A model generated the notes under the pieces. It was given only the letters and a program-made list of their open reading frames with translations, ran no database searches and had not been told where the DNA came from. Of a stretch of DNA of 64,000 nucleotides, positions 21,452 through 29,759 are shown piece by piece. Source of the DNA: Sphingomonas ginsenosidimutans. Its GTDB lineage: Bacteria > Pseudomonadota > Alphaproteobacteria > Sphingomonadales > Sphingomonadaceae. The position numbers and the translations under genes were made by a program. Positions within the stretch are counted from its first letter, which is position 1. Each line of letters starts with the position of its first letter. The stretch lies in contig NZ_NWVD01000002.1 of assembly GCF_002374835.1 (NCBI RefSeq), positions 1 through 64,000 on the forward strand, given 5' to 3'.

Positions 21452-21820
21452 TTACCAGCCGTATCCGTAATAGCCACGCGGCGCATTATAGTAATAATCG
21501 CGCTCATAGACCCGCGGCGGGGGCGGCGGCGCATAGTAACGCTCGCGGTACACCACGCGCGGCGGCGGAGCGTAGTAAGGATCGTTGTAATAGCCACGGT
21601 TGTAATAATAACCGCGGTCGTAATAGCGGTCGCGGTTGCTCGACGCGATCGCCGCGCCAAGGCCCAGGCCGATCACGCCGCCGATGATCGCCCCCGCCGC
21701 CGCATCGCCGCCGCGATCGCGATGGCGCCAGTAACGCTGCGCCTCCGCGGGCGCCGCAGTCGCGAGCACGGTCGCCGCCAGTGCCGCGCCGAGCGTCGCC
21801 TTCTTCCACATACCCGTCAT
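21452..21820 (-). CDS. Secreted glycine-zipper, Tyr/Arg-rich protein
   Basis: A 122-residue protein with a signal peptide (KKATLGAALAATVLATAAPAEA), then a glycine-zipper segment GAIIGGVIGLGLGAAIAS and a long tail of tyrosine, arginine, asparagine and proline repeats (RGYYYNRGYYND, RYYAPPPPP). Proteins of this layout sit in the periplasm or outer membrane; function is not known. The ATG at 21820 follows GGAGGAG by 9 bases, better than the ATG at 21811. Confidence 0.8.
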   Translation of the reverse strand: MTGMWKKATLGAALAATVLATAAPAEAQRYWRHRDRGGDAAAGAIIGGVIGLGLGAAIASSNRDRYYDRGYYYNRGYYNDPYYAPPPRVVYRERYYAPPPPPRVYERDYYYNAPRGYYGYGW

Positions 21821-21958
21821 CTCGGACTACTCCTCCGGTTCAAAGGGTTCGCGATGCTGGACTGAACGCGCAGATCGGCGAGCCTGTTGCGCCTTGTCGC
21901 CGATTCGCGCTGAACCAAACCGGAATATGGCGTTCATGGGGCGTTTAGGGAGCGTGAG

Positions 21959-22363
21959 ATGGCATATTGGCTGATGAAGAGCGAACCGGTCAGCTACGGC
22001 TGGGACGATCTGGTCCGCGATGGCGCGACCGAATGGGACGGGGTGCGCAACCACGCTGCCGCCGCGCATCTGCGCGCGATGGCGCCGGGCGACCGCGTGC
22101 TGTTCTATCACAGCGGTGAGCAGAAGGCCGCGGTCGGCGTAGCGGAGGTGACGCGCGCCGCGCGCGCCGATGGCGATGCTGGCAACTGGGTATCGGTCGC
22201 GATCCGTCCGCTCGACGCGCTGCCCGCCCCCGTGACGCTGGCCGCGATGAAGGCCGCGCCCGCGCTTGTGGACATGGCGATGCTGCGCCAGTCGCGGCTG
22301 TCGGTCAGCCCGGTGACGCGCGCGCAATGGGACACGATCATGTCGCTGACGACGCAGACATAA
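21959..22363 (+). CDS. EVE-domain protein
   Basis: A 134-residue single EVE domain, beginning MAYWLMKSEPVSYGWDDL, with TEWDGVRNHAAAAHLRAM and GDRVLFYHS. EVE domains are PUA-like folds that recognise modified bases in DNA or RNA; stand-alone bacterial versions are thought to affect tRNA or modified-DNA sensing. No modification enzyme sits next to it here. It lies divergent from the glycine-zipper gene and 170 bases before a TonB-dependent receptor. Confidence 0.9.
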   Translation: MAYWLMKSEPVSYGWDDLVRDGATEWDGVRNHAAAAHLRAMAPGDRVLFYHSGEQKAAVGVAEVTRAARADGDAGNWVSVAIRPLDALPAPVTLAAMKAAPALVDMAMLRQSRLSVSPVTRAQWDTIMSLTTQT

Positions 22364-22378
22364 ATCGTCACATTTCAT

Positions 22379-22400
22379 GATCCCGACACAATCGGGGTCT
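22379..22400. terminator. Hairpin after the EVE gene
   Basis: GATCCCGA and TCGGGGTC (one G-T pair) form an 8-bp stem with loop CACAA, 15 bases after the EVE stop. No T tract follows, so it is either a weak terminator or part of the receptor gene's leader. Confidence 0.35.
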
Positions 22401-22534
22401 AGCGCGCCGGATAACGGGCGGGAAACACACCGGACGACCGAAAGGGACTGCCACGCCATAAGCGCGGCAGGGCGGTCGACGTGCGCGCTTTCCCCGACAC
22501 GACAAGCCCGGGCCACCTTTTCAGTGAGGAACAC

Positions 22535-24859
22535 ATGCGTATCTCGACCCGCTCGACCCTGCTCGCCGGCGCCGCCGCGTTCGCGGCGCTCGTCGCCGCC
22601 CCGGTGACGGCGCAGACCACTGCCACGGCCACCACGGCGACCGCCACCGACACCACCGACCAGAACGGCCTGGGCGAGATCGTCGTCACCGCCGAGCGCC
22701 GATCGGAGAATATCCAGCGCGTGCCCGTGTCGGTCGCGGTCGTCAGCGGCGACGACCTGCGCGCCTTCCAGGCGGGCGGCGAGGATGCGCTGGCGCTCGC
22801 CGGCCGCGTTCCGGGCCTGTACGCCGAAACCACCACCGGCCGCATCTTCCCGCGCTATTACATCCGTGGCCTGGGCAATATCGACTTCTACCTCGGCGCG
22901 TCGCAGCCGGTGTCGATCATCCAGGACGACGTCGTGCTGGAGCACGTCGTGCTGAAGTCGAACCCGGTCTACGACCTCGCCAATATCGAGGTGCTGCGCG
23001 GGCCGCAGGGGTCGCTGTTCGGGCGCAACACCACCGCGGGCATCATCAAGTTCGACACGATCCGCCCCGGCCAGACGTTCGACAGCCGCATCGCCGCCAG
23101 CTACGGCACGTACAATACCGTGACGCTCGACATGGGCGTCGGCGGGCCGCTGGTGCGGGACAAGATCGCGTTCCGCGCCTCCGCGCTGCTCCAGCACCGC
23201 GACAATTGGGTCGACAACACCTTCGCCGGGACGGGCGCCGACGGCACGCGCGGCGGCAAGGACGTGATGGGCGGCTTCGACGAGCGTGACGCACGCCTCC
23301 AGCTGCTGTTCACCCCCACCGAGGCGCTGTCGGTGAACCTGTCCGGGCACGTGCGCGACTATCGCGGCACCTCGACGATCTTCCACCGCGGCGCGCTGCT
23401 GCGCGGGTCGAACAATGTCGAGGCCGAACCGCGCGACCGCATCGCGCTGGACGAGGCGGACAACAACCCGCAGGCGTATCGCACGCAGGGCGCGTCGGTG
23501 AACGCCGCGCTCGATCTGGGGCCAGCGACGCTGACCTCGATCACCGCCTATGAGCACACGGCCGGCTACAGCCGCGGCGATACCGACGGCGGCGCGGCGG
23601 TGAACTTCGGCGGCGTCGGCTTCGGCCAGAGCATGGGGCGGATCGCCGATCTGGACCAGTGGACGCAGGAAGTGCGCCTCGCCAGCAACGGCGACAGCGC
23701 GTTCAAGTGGCAGGTCGGCGGCTTCTATTTCGACAGCCGCGACATCACCGAATTCTACCAGCGCAGCTATTTCCTGTCGCCGGGCAACCCCGCGCGCAAC
23801 CCGAACAACTGGGCGCGGCTGCACGACGTCAACACCAGCTGGGCGGTGTTCGGCCAGGCCAGCTACCGCATCGCCGATCGCCTGACGCTGACCGCCGGCG
23901 CGCGCTATACCGAGGATCGCAAGCGGACCGAGCTGGTGAAGCCGGTGTTCAACGCGGCGGGCACGGTCGACCAGTTCGCCGCCGCCAACCCCAGCGCGCC
24001 CAAGACGGTGCGCCTGTCGGGCAAGGAGCCGAGCTGGGACGTGTCGGCGCTGTACGAGATCGATCCGACCGCCAGCATCTACGCCCGCGTCGCGCACGGC
24101 TTCCGCGGGCCGACGATCCAGGGGCGCTCGGCGGTGTTCAACACCCCCTTCACCACCGCCGACAGCGAAACGATCATGTCCTATGAGGTCGGCGTGAAGA
24201 CGCGGCCGACGTCGACGCTGCGCTTCAACGCCACCGCCTTCACCTACCGGGTCGACGACATCCAGCTGAACGGCAACGACGTCAACGGCAACGGTGTGCT
24301 GTTCAACGCCGATCACGCCAATGCCTATGGCGTCGAGGCGGAGGCCGAATGGCGCCCGATCCGCAACATCACCTTCTCGCTGGGCGCCAGCGCGATCCAT
24401 ACCGAGATCAAGGACAAGCGCGTCTATGCGCTGGTCTGCGCGTTCGGTGGGCTGGTGACCTGCTCCGTCAACGATCCGACGATCGTCGTGCGCGGCGGCA
24501 CCTATGCGCAGATCGACGGCAACCCCCTGCCCAACGCCCCGCGCTGGCAGGCGAATGCCGCGGTCCGCTATGACATCCCGCTGACGAACAACGGCAGTCT
24601 GTTCGTGGCGAGCGACGTCAACATACAGGGCTACACCAATCTGGTGCTGTACAAGACGCGCGAATTCTACGCTGACGGCAATCTGGAGCTGGGTCTGAAG
24701 GCTGGCTACGTCACCGCCGACGGGAAGTACGAACTCGCCGCCTTCGCGCGCAACATCACCAACGAGAAGAACCTGAAGGGCGTGATCGAGAACTACAATG
24801 CCGCGGTGTTCAACGAACCGCGCATCGTCGGCGTCTCGTTCGCGGGCCGTTTCCGCTGA
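22535..24859 (+). CDS. TonB-dependent outer-membrane receptor
   Basis: A 774-residue receptor. The signal peptide MRISTRSTLLAGAAAFAALV ends near VTAQ, followed by a Thr/Ala linker. The plug domain runs from GEIVVTAERRSENIQRVPVS through IEVLRGPQGSLFGRNTTAG. A beta-barrel with many alternating aromatic strands ends in FAGRFR, the terminal-Phe-type signature for outer-membrane assembly. Substrate is unknown; sphingomonads have many such receptors for siderophores, sugars or aromatics. The leader of about 170 bases has two small hairpins. GTGAGGA lies 6 bases before the ATG. A strong hairpin follows the gene. Confidence 0.93.
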   Translation: MRISTRSTLLAGAAAFAALVAAPVTAQTTATATTATATDTTDQNGLGEIVVTAERRSENIQRVPVSVAVVSGDDLRAFQAGGEDALALAGRVPGLYAETTTGRIFPRYYIRGLGNIDFYLGASQPVSIIQDDVVLEHVVLKSNPVYDLANIEVLRGPQGSLFGRNTTAGIIKFDTIRPGQTFDSRIAASYGTYNTVTLDMGVGGPLVRDKIAFRASALLQHRDNWVDNTFAGTGADGTRGGKDVMGGFDERDARLQLLFTPTEALSVNLSGHVRDYRGTSTIFHRGALLRGSNNVEAEPRDRIALDEADNNPQAYRTQGASVNAALDLGPATLTSITAYEHTAGYSRGDTDGGAAVNFGGVGFGQSMGRIADLDQWTQEVRLASNGDSAFKWQVGGFYFDSRDITEFYQRSYFLSPGNPARNPNNWARLHDVNTSWAVFGQASYRIADRLTLTAGARYTEDRKRTELVKPVFNAAGTVDQFAAANPSAPKTVRLSGKEPSWDVSALYEIDPTASIYARVAHGFRGPTIQGRSAVFNTPFTTADSETIMSYEVGVKTRPTSTLRFNATAFTYRVDDIQLNGNDVNGNGVLFNADHANAYGVEAEAEWRPIRNITFSLGASAIHTEIKDKRVYALVCAFGGLVTCSVNDPTIVVRGGTYAQIDGNPLPNAPRWQANAAVRYDIPLTNNGSLFVASDVNIQGYTNLVLYKTREFYADGNLELGLKAGYVTADGKYELAAFARNITNEKNLKGVIENYNAAVFNEPRIVGVSFAGRFR

Positions 24860-24866
24860 TCCAGAA

Positions 24867-24898
24867 CCCGCCGCCCGGTCGCGTGACCGGGCGGCGGG
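24867..24898. terminator. Strong hairpin between the receptor and DUF2147 genes
   Basis: CCCGCCGCCCGGTC (24867-24880) and GACCGGGCGGCGGG (24885-24898) form a perfect 14-bp stem with loop GCGT between two convergent genes. It probably ends both transcripts although no T tract is present. Confidence 0.7.
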
Positions 24899-24904
24899 GC
24901 TGCG

Positions 24905-25324
24905 TCACTTCGCCGGGCGCCACGTCTGCGTCTGGCAGAAGAAGGCGATGCAGCCCTTCACCTTCAGCGACCCGTCCGGGTTGCGGGTCACGATCGACTT
25001 GTACGTCTTGCCGTTGCGCGGGTCGTAGATGCGCCCGCGCCAGTCGCTGCCGGCGTCGGTGAAACCGGACAGGATCGGCATCCCCAGGATCGGGCGCGTG
25101 CGCAGCGCCGGATCGGCATTGTTGACGTCGGTCTTCGCCGCGCCCGGCTCGCTCTTCAGGATGGTGGCAAGCCGACCGCACACGGTATTGCCGCACGGCC
25201 CCACCACGATCACCCCTGCCCCGTCCTCGGTCAGGTAGCGGCCGGCGATCGGCGTCGCGGCGACGGCGGGGTTGACGATGGCCGTGGTAAGCGCGGCGGC
25301 GGCGAGCGGGAGCAGGGGCTTCAT
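24905..25324 (-). CDS. Secreted DUF2147 protein
   Basis: A 139-residue protein with a signal peptide (MKPLLPLAAAALTTAIVNPA, then VAA) and a DUF2147 domain marked by IAGRYLTEDGAGVIVVGPCG, DWRGRIYDPRNGKTYKS and the final QTQTWRPAK. Two cysteines (GPCGNTVCG) could form a disulfide in the periplasm. Related proteins are small lipocalin-like periplasmic proteins without a clear role. The ATG at 25324 directly precedes the signal peptide; an in-frame ATG 18 bases upstream is possible. Confidence 0.85.
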   Translation of the reverse strand: MKPLLPLAAAALTTAIVNPAVAATPIAGRYLTEDGAGVIVVGPCGNTVCGRLATILKSEPGAAKTDVNNADPALRTRPILGMPILSGFTDAGSDWRGRIYDPRNGKTYKSIVTRNPDGSLKVKGCIAFFCQTQTWRPAK

Positions 25325-25415
25325 GTCGCTGACGTGCGACAATCGCGCGCGTCGCGCAACACCCGGTCGGCATCACGGTTGAAACCACGGGCGCTCTCCC
25401 GCATTCAGGCAGGCG

Positions 25416-26717
25416 ATGACCGCCCGCGCCCGCTCGCTCGACGACAGCTTCGCATCCGTCCCCGTCCCGCGCGGCGCGGGGTTCTGGCGGCGGCTGATGG
25501 CGTTCGTCGGCCCCGGCTGGCTGGTCGCGGTCGGCTATATGGATCCGGGCAACTGGGCGACCGACATCGCCGGCGGATCGGCGTTCGGCTACACCCTGCT
25601 CTCCGTCGTGCTGCTGTCGAACCTGATGGCGATCGTGCTGCAATCGCTGTCGGCGCGGCTGGGGATCGGCGCGGGGCTGGACCTGGCGCAGGCGTGCCGC
25701 CGGCACTCGTCGCCCGCGCTGCGCTGGCTGCTGTGGGCGCTGGCGGAGGTCGCGATCATCGCGTGCGACCTGGCCGAGGTGCTGGGCACCGCGATCGCGC
25801 TCAAGCTGCTGTTCGGGCTCCCGCTCGTCTGGGGCGTGGTGGTCACCGGGCTGGACGTGTTCCTGATCCTGGCGCTGCAACGCTACGGCTTCCGCCGGCT
25901 GGAAGCGTTCATCGCCAGCCTGCTGATCGTCATCGCGGGCTGTTTCGCGCTCGAACTGTTCTGGGCGCGGCCCGACTGGATCGCGGCGGCGGGCGGGCTG
26001 GTGCCGCGGGCGGAGATCGTCACCAATCCGGCGATGCTCTATCTGGCGATCGGCATCCTGGGCGCGACGGTGATGCCGCATAATCTCTATCTCCATTCCT
26101 CGATCGTGCAGACCCGCGCTTATGGTGAGGGCGAAGCCGACCGGCGCGAGGCGCTGTCGATGGCGACGATCGATTCGACGGTCGCACTGGGGCTGGCGTT
26201 CTTCATCAACGCCGCGATCCTGATCCTTGCCGCCGCCGCCTTCCACAGTGCCGGCCGGTTCGAAGTGGCCGAGATCGAGGATGCGCACGCGCTGCTCGCG
26301 CCGATGCTGGGGGTCGGCGGCGCCAGCGTGGTGTTCGCGATCGCGCTGCTCGCCAGCGGGCAGAATTCCACCGTCACCGGCACGCTGGCCGGACAGATCG
26401 TGATGGAGGGGTTCCTCGACATCCGCCTGCCGGTGTGGCTGCGGCGGCTGGTGACGCGCGGGCTGGCGATCATTCCCGCAGTGGTCGTCGTGGCCGGTTC
26501 GGGCGATCGCGGCGCGACCGACCTGCTGGTGCTCAGCCAGGTGATCCTCAGCCTGCAACTGCCGTTCGCGGTGATCCCGCTGGTCGCCTATACTGCCGAC
26601 CGCCGCCTGATGGGCGGTCTTGCCGCACCGCGCTGGCTGTCAGTTCTGGCGTGGGGGATCGCAACGGTGATCGTCATATTGAATGGTTATCTTTTGTGGG
26701 GATATGTCGCCGGCTGA
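25416..26717 (+). CDS. mntH: Nramp-family divalent metal transporter MntH
   Basis: Proton-coupled Mn2+/Fe2+ importer of the inner membrane. The 433-residue protein has about 11 membrane segments, the metal-binding DPGN motif at residues 43-46 and the MPHN motif at 220-223; length is usual. No manganese riboswitch or clear MntR/Fur site is obvious in the 90 bases upstream. A small SpoIIAA-like protein gene follows 41 bases later on the same strand. Confidence 0.94.
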   Translation: MTARARSLDDSFASVPVPRGAGFWRRLMAFVGPGWLVAVGYMDPGNWATDIAGGSAFGYTLLSVVLLSNLMAIVLQSLSARLGIGAGLDLAQACRRHSSPALRWLLWALAEVAIIACDLAEVLGTAIALKLLFGLPLVWGVVVTGLDVFLILALQRYGFRRLEAFIASLLIVIAGCFALELFWARPDWIAAAGGLVPRAEIVTNPAMLYLAIGILGATVMPHNLYLHSSIVQTRAYGEGEADRREALSMATIDSTVALGLAFFINAAILILAAAAFHSAGRFEVAEIEDAHALLAPMLGVGGASVVFAIALLASGQNSTVTGTLAGQIVMEGFLDIRLPVWLRRLVTRGLAIIPAVVVVAGSGDRGATDLLVLSQVILSLQLPFAVIPLVAYTADRRLMGGLAAPRWLSVLAWGIATVIVILNGYLLWGYVAG

Positions 26718-26758
26718 CGGCGTGCCACCGCAACGGCCGTTCAAGGGAGAGGTCAGGC

Positions 26759-27151
26759 GTGTCGATCGACGCATATTCCATCAACGTCGATCCGTCGCGC
26801 CATCTGGTCGATATCGCGGTCCGCGGGCTGTGGACCGTGGAGACGGTCTCGCGCTATCGCACCGACATCGCGCAGGTAATCGGCACGCTGCGTGCGCACG
26901 GCTGCGCGGTCGGGCAGCATCTGACGCTGCTCGATATCACCGGCTTCATCGTCCAGGTGCAGGAGGTGACGGCGCTGCTGGCGGGAATGGCGGCCGAACC
27001 CGAATTTGCCACGCGCTGCGCCGCGATCGTGGTCGAGGCGCCGTTACTGCGGATGCAGGCGCGGCGCGTCCTGCCGCACTATGGCGTGTTCGCCGAACGC
27101 GGTCCCGCGCTGGAATGGCTGCTCAGCGATCGGCCAGCCGCACCGGAATGA
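26759..27151 (+). CDS. Small SpoIIAA/STAS-like protein, copy A
   Basis: A 130-residue protein starting at a GTG after GGGAGAGG. The fold pattern is beta-beta-helix-beta: SINVDPSRHLVDIAVRGLW, a helix around TVETVSRYRTDIAQVI, then LTLLDITGFIVQVQEV, AAIVVEAPLLRMQARRV and a final helix ALEWLL. This matches SpoIIAA-like/STAS-like single-domain proteins. It closely resembles the next gene and, more distantly, the protein at 55249-55623. No anti-sigma partner is adjacent. Role unknown. Confidence 0.7.
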   Translation: MSIDAYSINVDPSRHLVDIAVRGLWTVETVSRYRTDIAQVIGTLRAHGCAVGQHLTLLDITGFIVQVQEVTALLAGMAAEPEFATRCAAIVVEAPLLRMQARRVLPHYGVFAERGPALEWLLSDRPAAPE

Positions 27152-27254
27152 TTCACGCCGGCATGTCCCTGCCGCAGGGATGGCGCGCGACCGGACGTCG
27201 GTGATATTAGACAACATAATCGGCACGTTAGCGGCCCCGCATAGGAGAGGATTG

Positions 27255-27626
27255 GTGACGCCGGACGCCTTTTTCCGCATCGACGTGAACCCGGCGCGAG
27301 AATTCGTCGAGATCGCGCTGTCCGGGCTGTGGAGCACGGACACGATCCGGCGCTTCGAAACCGACCTGCGTCGCCGGCTGCTCGATCTTCCCGCGATCGG
27401 GCGGCAGCGGACGCTGTTCGACCTCACCGGCTTCATCGTCCAGGTGAAGGAGGTCGCCGCCGGCTTCGAGCGGCTGGCGGCGGATCGCGGGATCGCGTCG
27501 CGCCGGATCGCGGTGATCGGCGCCGCGCCGCTGCTGCGGATGCAGACTCGCCGCGTGGCGCCCGACTACGGCCTCTTCACCGATCGGGCGGCCGCGATGG
27601 AATGGCTGTTCGCCGACGCCGCCTGA
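27255..27626 (+). CDS. Small SpoIIAA/STAS-like protein, copy B
   Basis: A 123-residue paralogue of the preceding protein, sharing the ordered motifs GLW, LTGFIVQVKEV, AAPLLRMQTRRVAPDYGLF and the final AMEWLF. The start is GTG at 27255 after GGAGAGG (a TTG three bases earlier is possible). It is separated from copy A by 103 bases that hold a small TCCCTG-CC-GCAGGGA-type hairpin and an AT-rich patch, so it may have its own promoter. The tandem copy points to local duplication. Function unknown. Confidence 0.7.
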   Translation: MTPDAFFRIDVNPAREFVEIALSGLWSTDTIRRFETDLRRRLLDLPAIGRQRTLFDLTGFIVQVKEVAAGFERLAADRGIASRRIAVIGAAPLLRMQTRRVAPDYGLFTDRAAAMEWLFADAA

Positions 27627-27641
27627 ACCGCGCGCACCACC

Positions 27642-28367
27642 TCATTCACCCTGGTATTTGATCTCCAGGAACCGGCTGCGCGTTTCCAGCGTGTCCAGGT
27701 CGCCCTGCGCCAGTTGCGCGCTCATCTCGCCGATCTCGCGCTCGATCACCGTCAGGCCGTCGATCAGCTGCTGGTCCGGGGTGCGTCCGTTGCGCGGGGT
27801 GCCGCGCAGCGGCACGGGCACGCGCTGATAGTCGCGGACGAAATCGGGCAGCTGCTCGCCCACCAGCCGCCGCACGTCGGCCGCCGCCGGACTGTCTTCG
27901 TCCAGCGCCGCCAGCTGGACGCCCAGCGTGTCGAGCCGCTGGTCCAGCCGATCGAGCAATGTCACCGCCGGCGCGGGCAGCGACGGGCGCTGCGCCTCCA
28001 GCCAGCGCGCGGTCTGCATCGGCAACGCCTTCAGTTCGGATCGCGCAATCCGCTCGGGCGTGGGCACCGGGGTGGCGGGGGCGAAGGCGATCGCCAGCGT
28101 CACCGCCGCCATCAGCATCATCACCGCCAGCGCGCCGAACATCCCCAGCGGCATCACCACGCCACCCACCACGCCCGCCGCGATCAGGATGATGAGGTTG
28201 GCCACCGCGATGAACGCCGCACGCTGCGCCAGCCCACCGCGCCCGCGCCGCGGACGGCGCTGCAACGGGATCAGCCCGCCCGTCACGTCGCGTCCCGCCA
28301 CCCGGTCCGACGCGCTGCGCGCCGCCGCCACCGCCTGGTCGGTCTCTCCGCTCGGCGGCAGCGTCAC
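27642..28367 (-). CDS. Membrane protein paired with a TelA-family protein
   Basis: A 241-residue protein with a basic N-terminal region, two closely spaced hydrophobic segments (AAFIAVANLIILIAAGVVGG and ALAVMMLMAAVTLAIAFA) and a soluble, helical C-terminal half of about 130 residues. The layout resembles XpaC-like proteins that accompany TelA in other bacteria, but I cannot confirm the family. The start overlaps the TelA stop by 4 bases (ATGA), showing coupled expression. Confidence 0.65.
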   Translation of the reverse strand: MTLPPSGETDQAVAAARSASDRVAGRDVTGGLIPLQRRPRRGRGGLAQRAAFIAVANLIILIAAGVVGGVVMPLGMFGALAVMMLMAAVTLAIAFAPATPVPTPERIARSELKALPMQTARWLEAQRPSLPAPAVTLLDRLDQRLDTLGVQLAALDEDSPAAADVRRLVGEQLPDFVRDYQRVPVPLRGTPRNGRTPDQQLIDGLTVIEREIGEMSAQLAQGDLDTLETRSRFLEIKYQGE

Positions 28368-29578
28368 AGCGCCTCCAGCTTGAACTGGTCGGCCGGCCCG
28401 GCGACGCGGTTCTGCGCCGCGCCCTCGGCCCGCGCGATATAGCCCTTGGACTTCTCCACCTCGTTGCCCAGCGTGGTGACGGTGGTCTTCATGCTGTCCA
28501 GCGCCTTCAGCTTGAACGTGTCGATCGCGTCCATCGTGTCATAGATGTTCTGGAACGCGCGTTGCAGCGTTTCCAGCGGGATCGTGCTGGCGGCCGCCTG
28601 TTCGTGGATCTGCGCGGTGTTCTGGCGCAGCAGCTTGCCGGTCGAATCGATGATGTTGGCGGTGGTGGTGTTCAGCTGGGTGATCTGTTCCAGCACCAGT
28701 TTCTGGTTGGTCAGCGCCTGCGCCACGGTGACGGCGGTGCGCAGCGCGGCGACCGTCGTGGTGCTGGCGCGGTCGACGCCCTTGATCAGCTCGACGTTGT
28801 TCTTCTTGACCAGGTCCAGCGCCAGATAGCCCTGCACCGTCACCGCCATCTGCGTCAGCAGGTCCTGCGTGCGCTGGCGGGCGTAGAACAGCGCGGTCTC
28901 GCGGATCGCCTTGGCCTTGGCCGGATCGGTCGCGTCCAGCTCGTTGGCCTTGTCCTCCAGCCGCGCGTCCATCGTGCGCGACAGATGGATCATCTGTTCC
29001 AGCCGCCCCATCGCGGTCCACAGGTTGGCGCGCTCGGTATCGATCGCGGCATTGTCCATCAGCAGCTCGTCCTTGCCCGACCCAAGGCTCTTCAGGATCG
29101 AGCTGATGTGCGTCTGCGACGATTTGTAGCTGTCGAAGTAATTGCGCATCTTGTTGCCGAACGGGATGATTCCGAACAGCTTCTGCGGCGCGGTCAGATT
29201 GCCCTTCTTGCCGGGGTCCAGGTCCTCGACCACGCGGCGCAGTTCGGCTAGGTCCTTGCCCACCCCGCTGTCCTGGTCCATCGCCTTGACCGGGCGGTCG
29301 AGGAAGCGGTTGGACTGACCCGCCGCGTCGCGAATCTCCTTCTGCCCCATCGCCGTGATCGCATCGACGCGCTTGCCGAATTCCGGGCTGTTGACGTCCT
29401 CCGCCACCAATTGCCCGACGAATTCGTCGACGCGCCTCTCCAGCTCGCTGCGGGTCCCCTGATCGACGGGCACCAGCCCGGCGGCGCGTTCGGCCTGTAC
29501 CGTTGGGATCGGGTCCGGCGGGGTCAGGACCAGCGCGGGCTCGGCCGTTGCAAGTGCCGTGTCGGGCGTCGTCGCCAT
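28364..29578 (-). CDS. TelA-family (toxic anion resistance) protein
   Basis: A 404-residue, strongly helical and hydrophilic protein matching the TelA/toxic-anion-resistance family: RFLDRPVKAMDQDSGVGKDL, IPFGNKMRNYFDSYKSSQTH, SSILKSLGSGKDELLMDNAA, and late repeats AQALTNQKLVLEQITQLN. The family was named from tellurite resistance, but its members are cytoplasmic coiled-coil proteins of uncertain function, often with a membrane partner as here. It is divergent from the second TonB-dependent receptor. Confidence 0.9.
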   Translation of the reverse strand: MATTPDTALATAEPALVLTPPDPIPTVQAERAAGLVPVDQGTRSELERRVDEFVGQLVAEDVNSPEFGKRVDAITAMGQKEIRDAAGQSNRFLDRPVKAMDQDSGVGKDLAELRRVVEDLDPGKKGNLTAPQKLFGIIPFGNKMRNYFDSYKSSQTHISSILKSLGSGKDELLMDNAAIDTERANLWTAMGRLEQMIHLSRTMDARLEDKANELDATDPAKAKAIRETALFYARQRTQDLLTQMAVTVQGYLALDLVKKNNVELIKGVDRASTTTVAALRTAVTVAQALTNQKLVLEQITQLNTTTANIIDSTGKLLRQNTAQIHEQAAASTIPLETLQRAFQNIYDTMDAIDTFKLKALDSMKTTVTTLGNEVEKSKGYIARAEGAAQNRVAGPADQFKLEAL

Positions 29579-29707
29579 GAACCTTCTTCCTTCGCTTCGC
29601 GTGCAGGCGCATTGTCCACCGACCGCGCCCCCGTTTCAACCGTATTAGCGATGTAAGACGCCGCGATGGCGGTGTCGAGAGCGCGCCGGAGACACGGATG
29701 TGTCACG

Positions 29708-29727
29708 GAGTGCCGCTAGCGGCACTC
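29708..29727. promoter_or_regulatory. Perfect 20-bp palindrome upstream of the second receptor
   Basis: GAGTGCCGCTAGCGGCACTC is a perfect inverted repeat with no spacer, 32 bases before the receptor ATG and about 130 bases before the divergent TelA gene. A spacerless perfect palindrome of this length near a promoter is typical of a dimeric repressor operator; the regulator is unknown. Confidence 0.5.
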
Positions 29728-29759
29728 TCAACACACGATAATCATCGGGGGATCATTCC

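Noticed and set aside
22364..22534. Possible cobalamin-type riboswitch in the leader of the first receptor
   Set aside because: There are GGGAA, CCGG and CTGCCACGCC pieces and two small hairpins, but no recognisable B12 box and the leader is short. A covariance-model search would settle it.
21827..24400. An 857-codon open frame antisense to the first TonB-dependent receptor
   Set aside because: The receptor has a signal peptide, plug and barrel. The antisense product is Arg/Ala/Val-rich without motifs.
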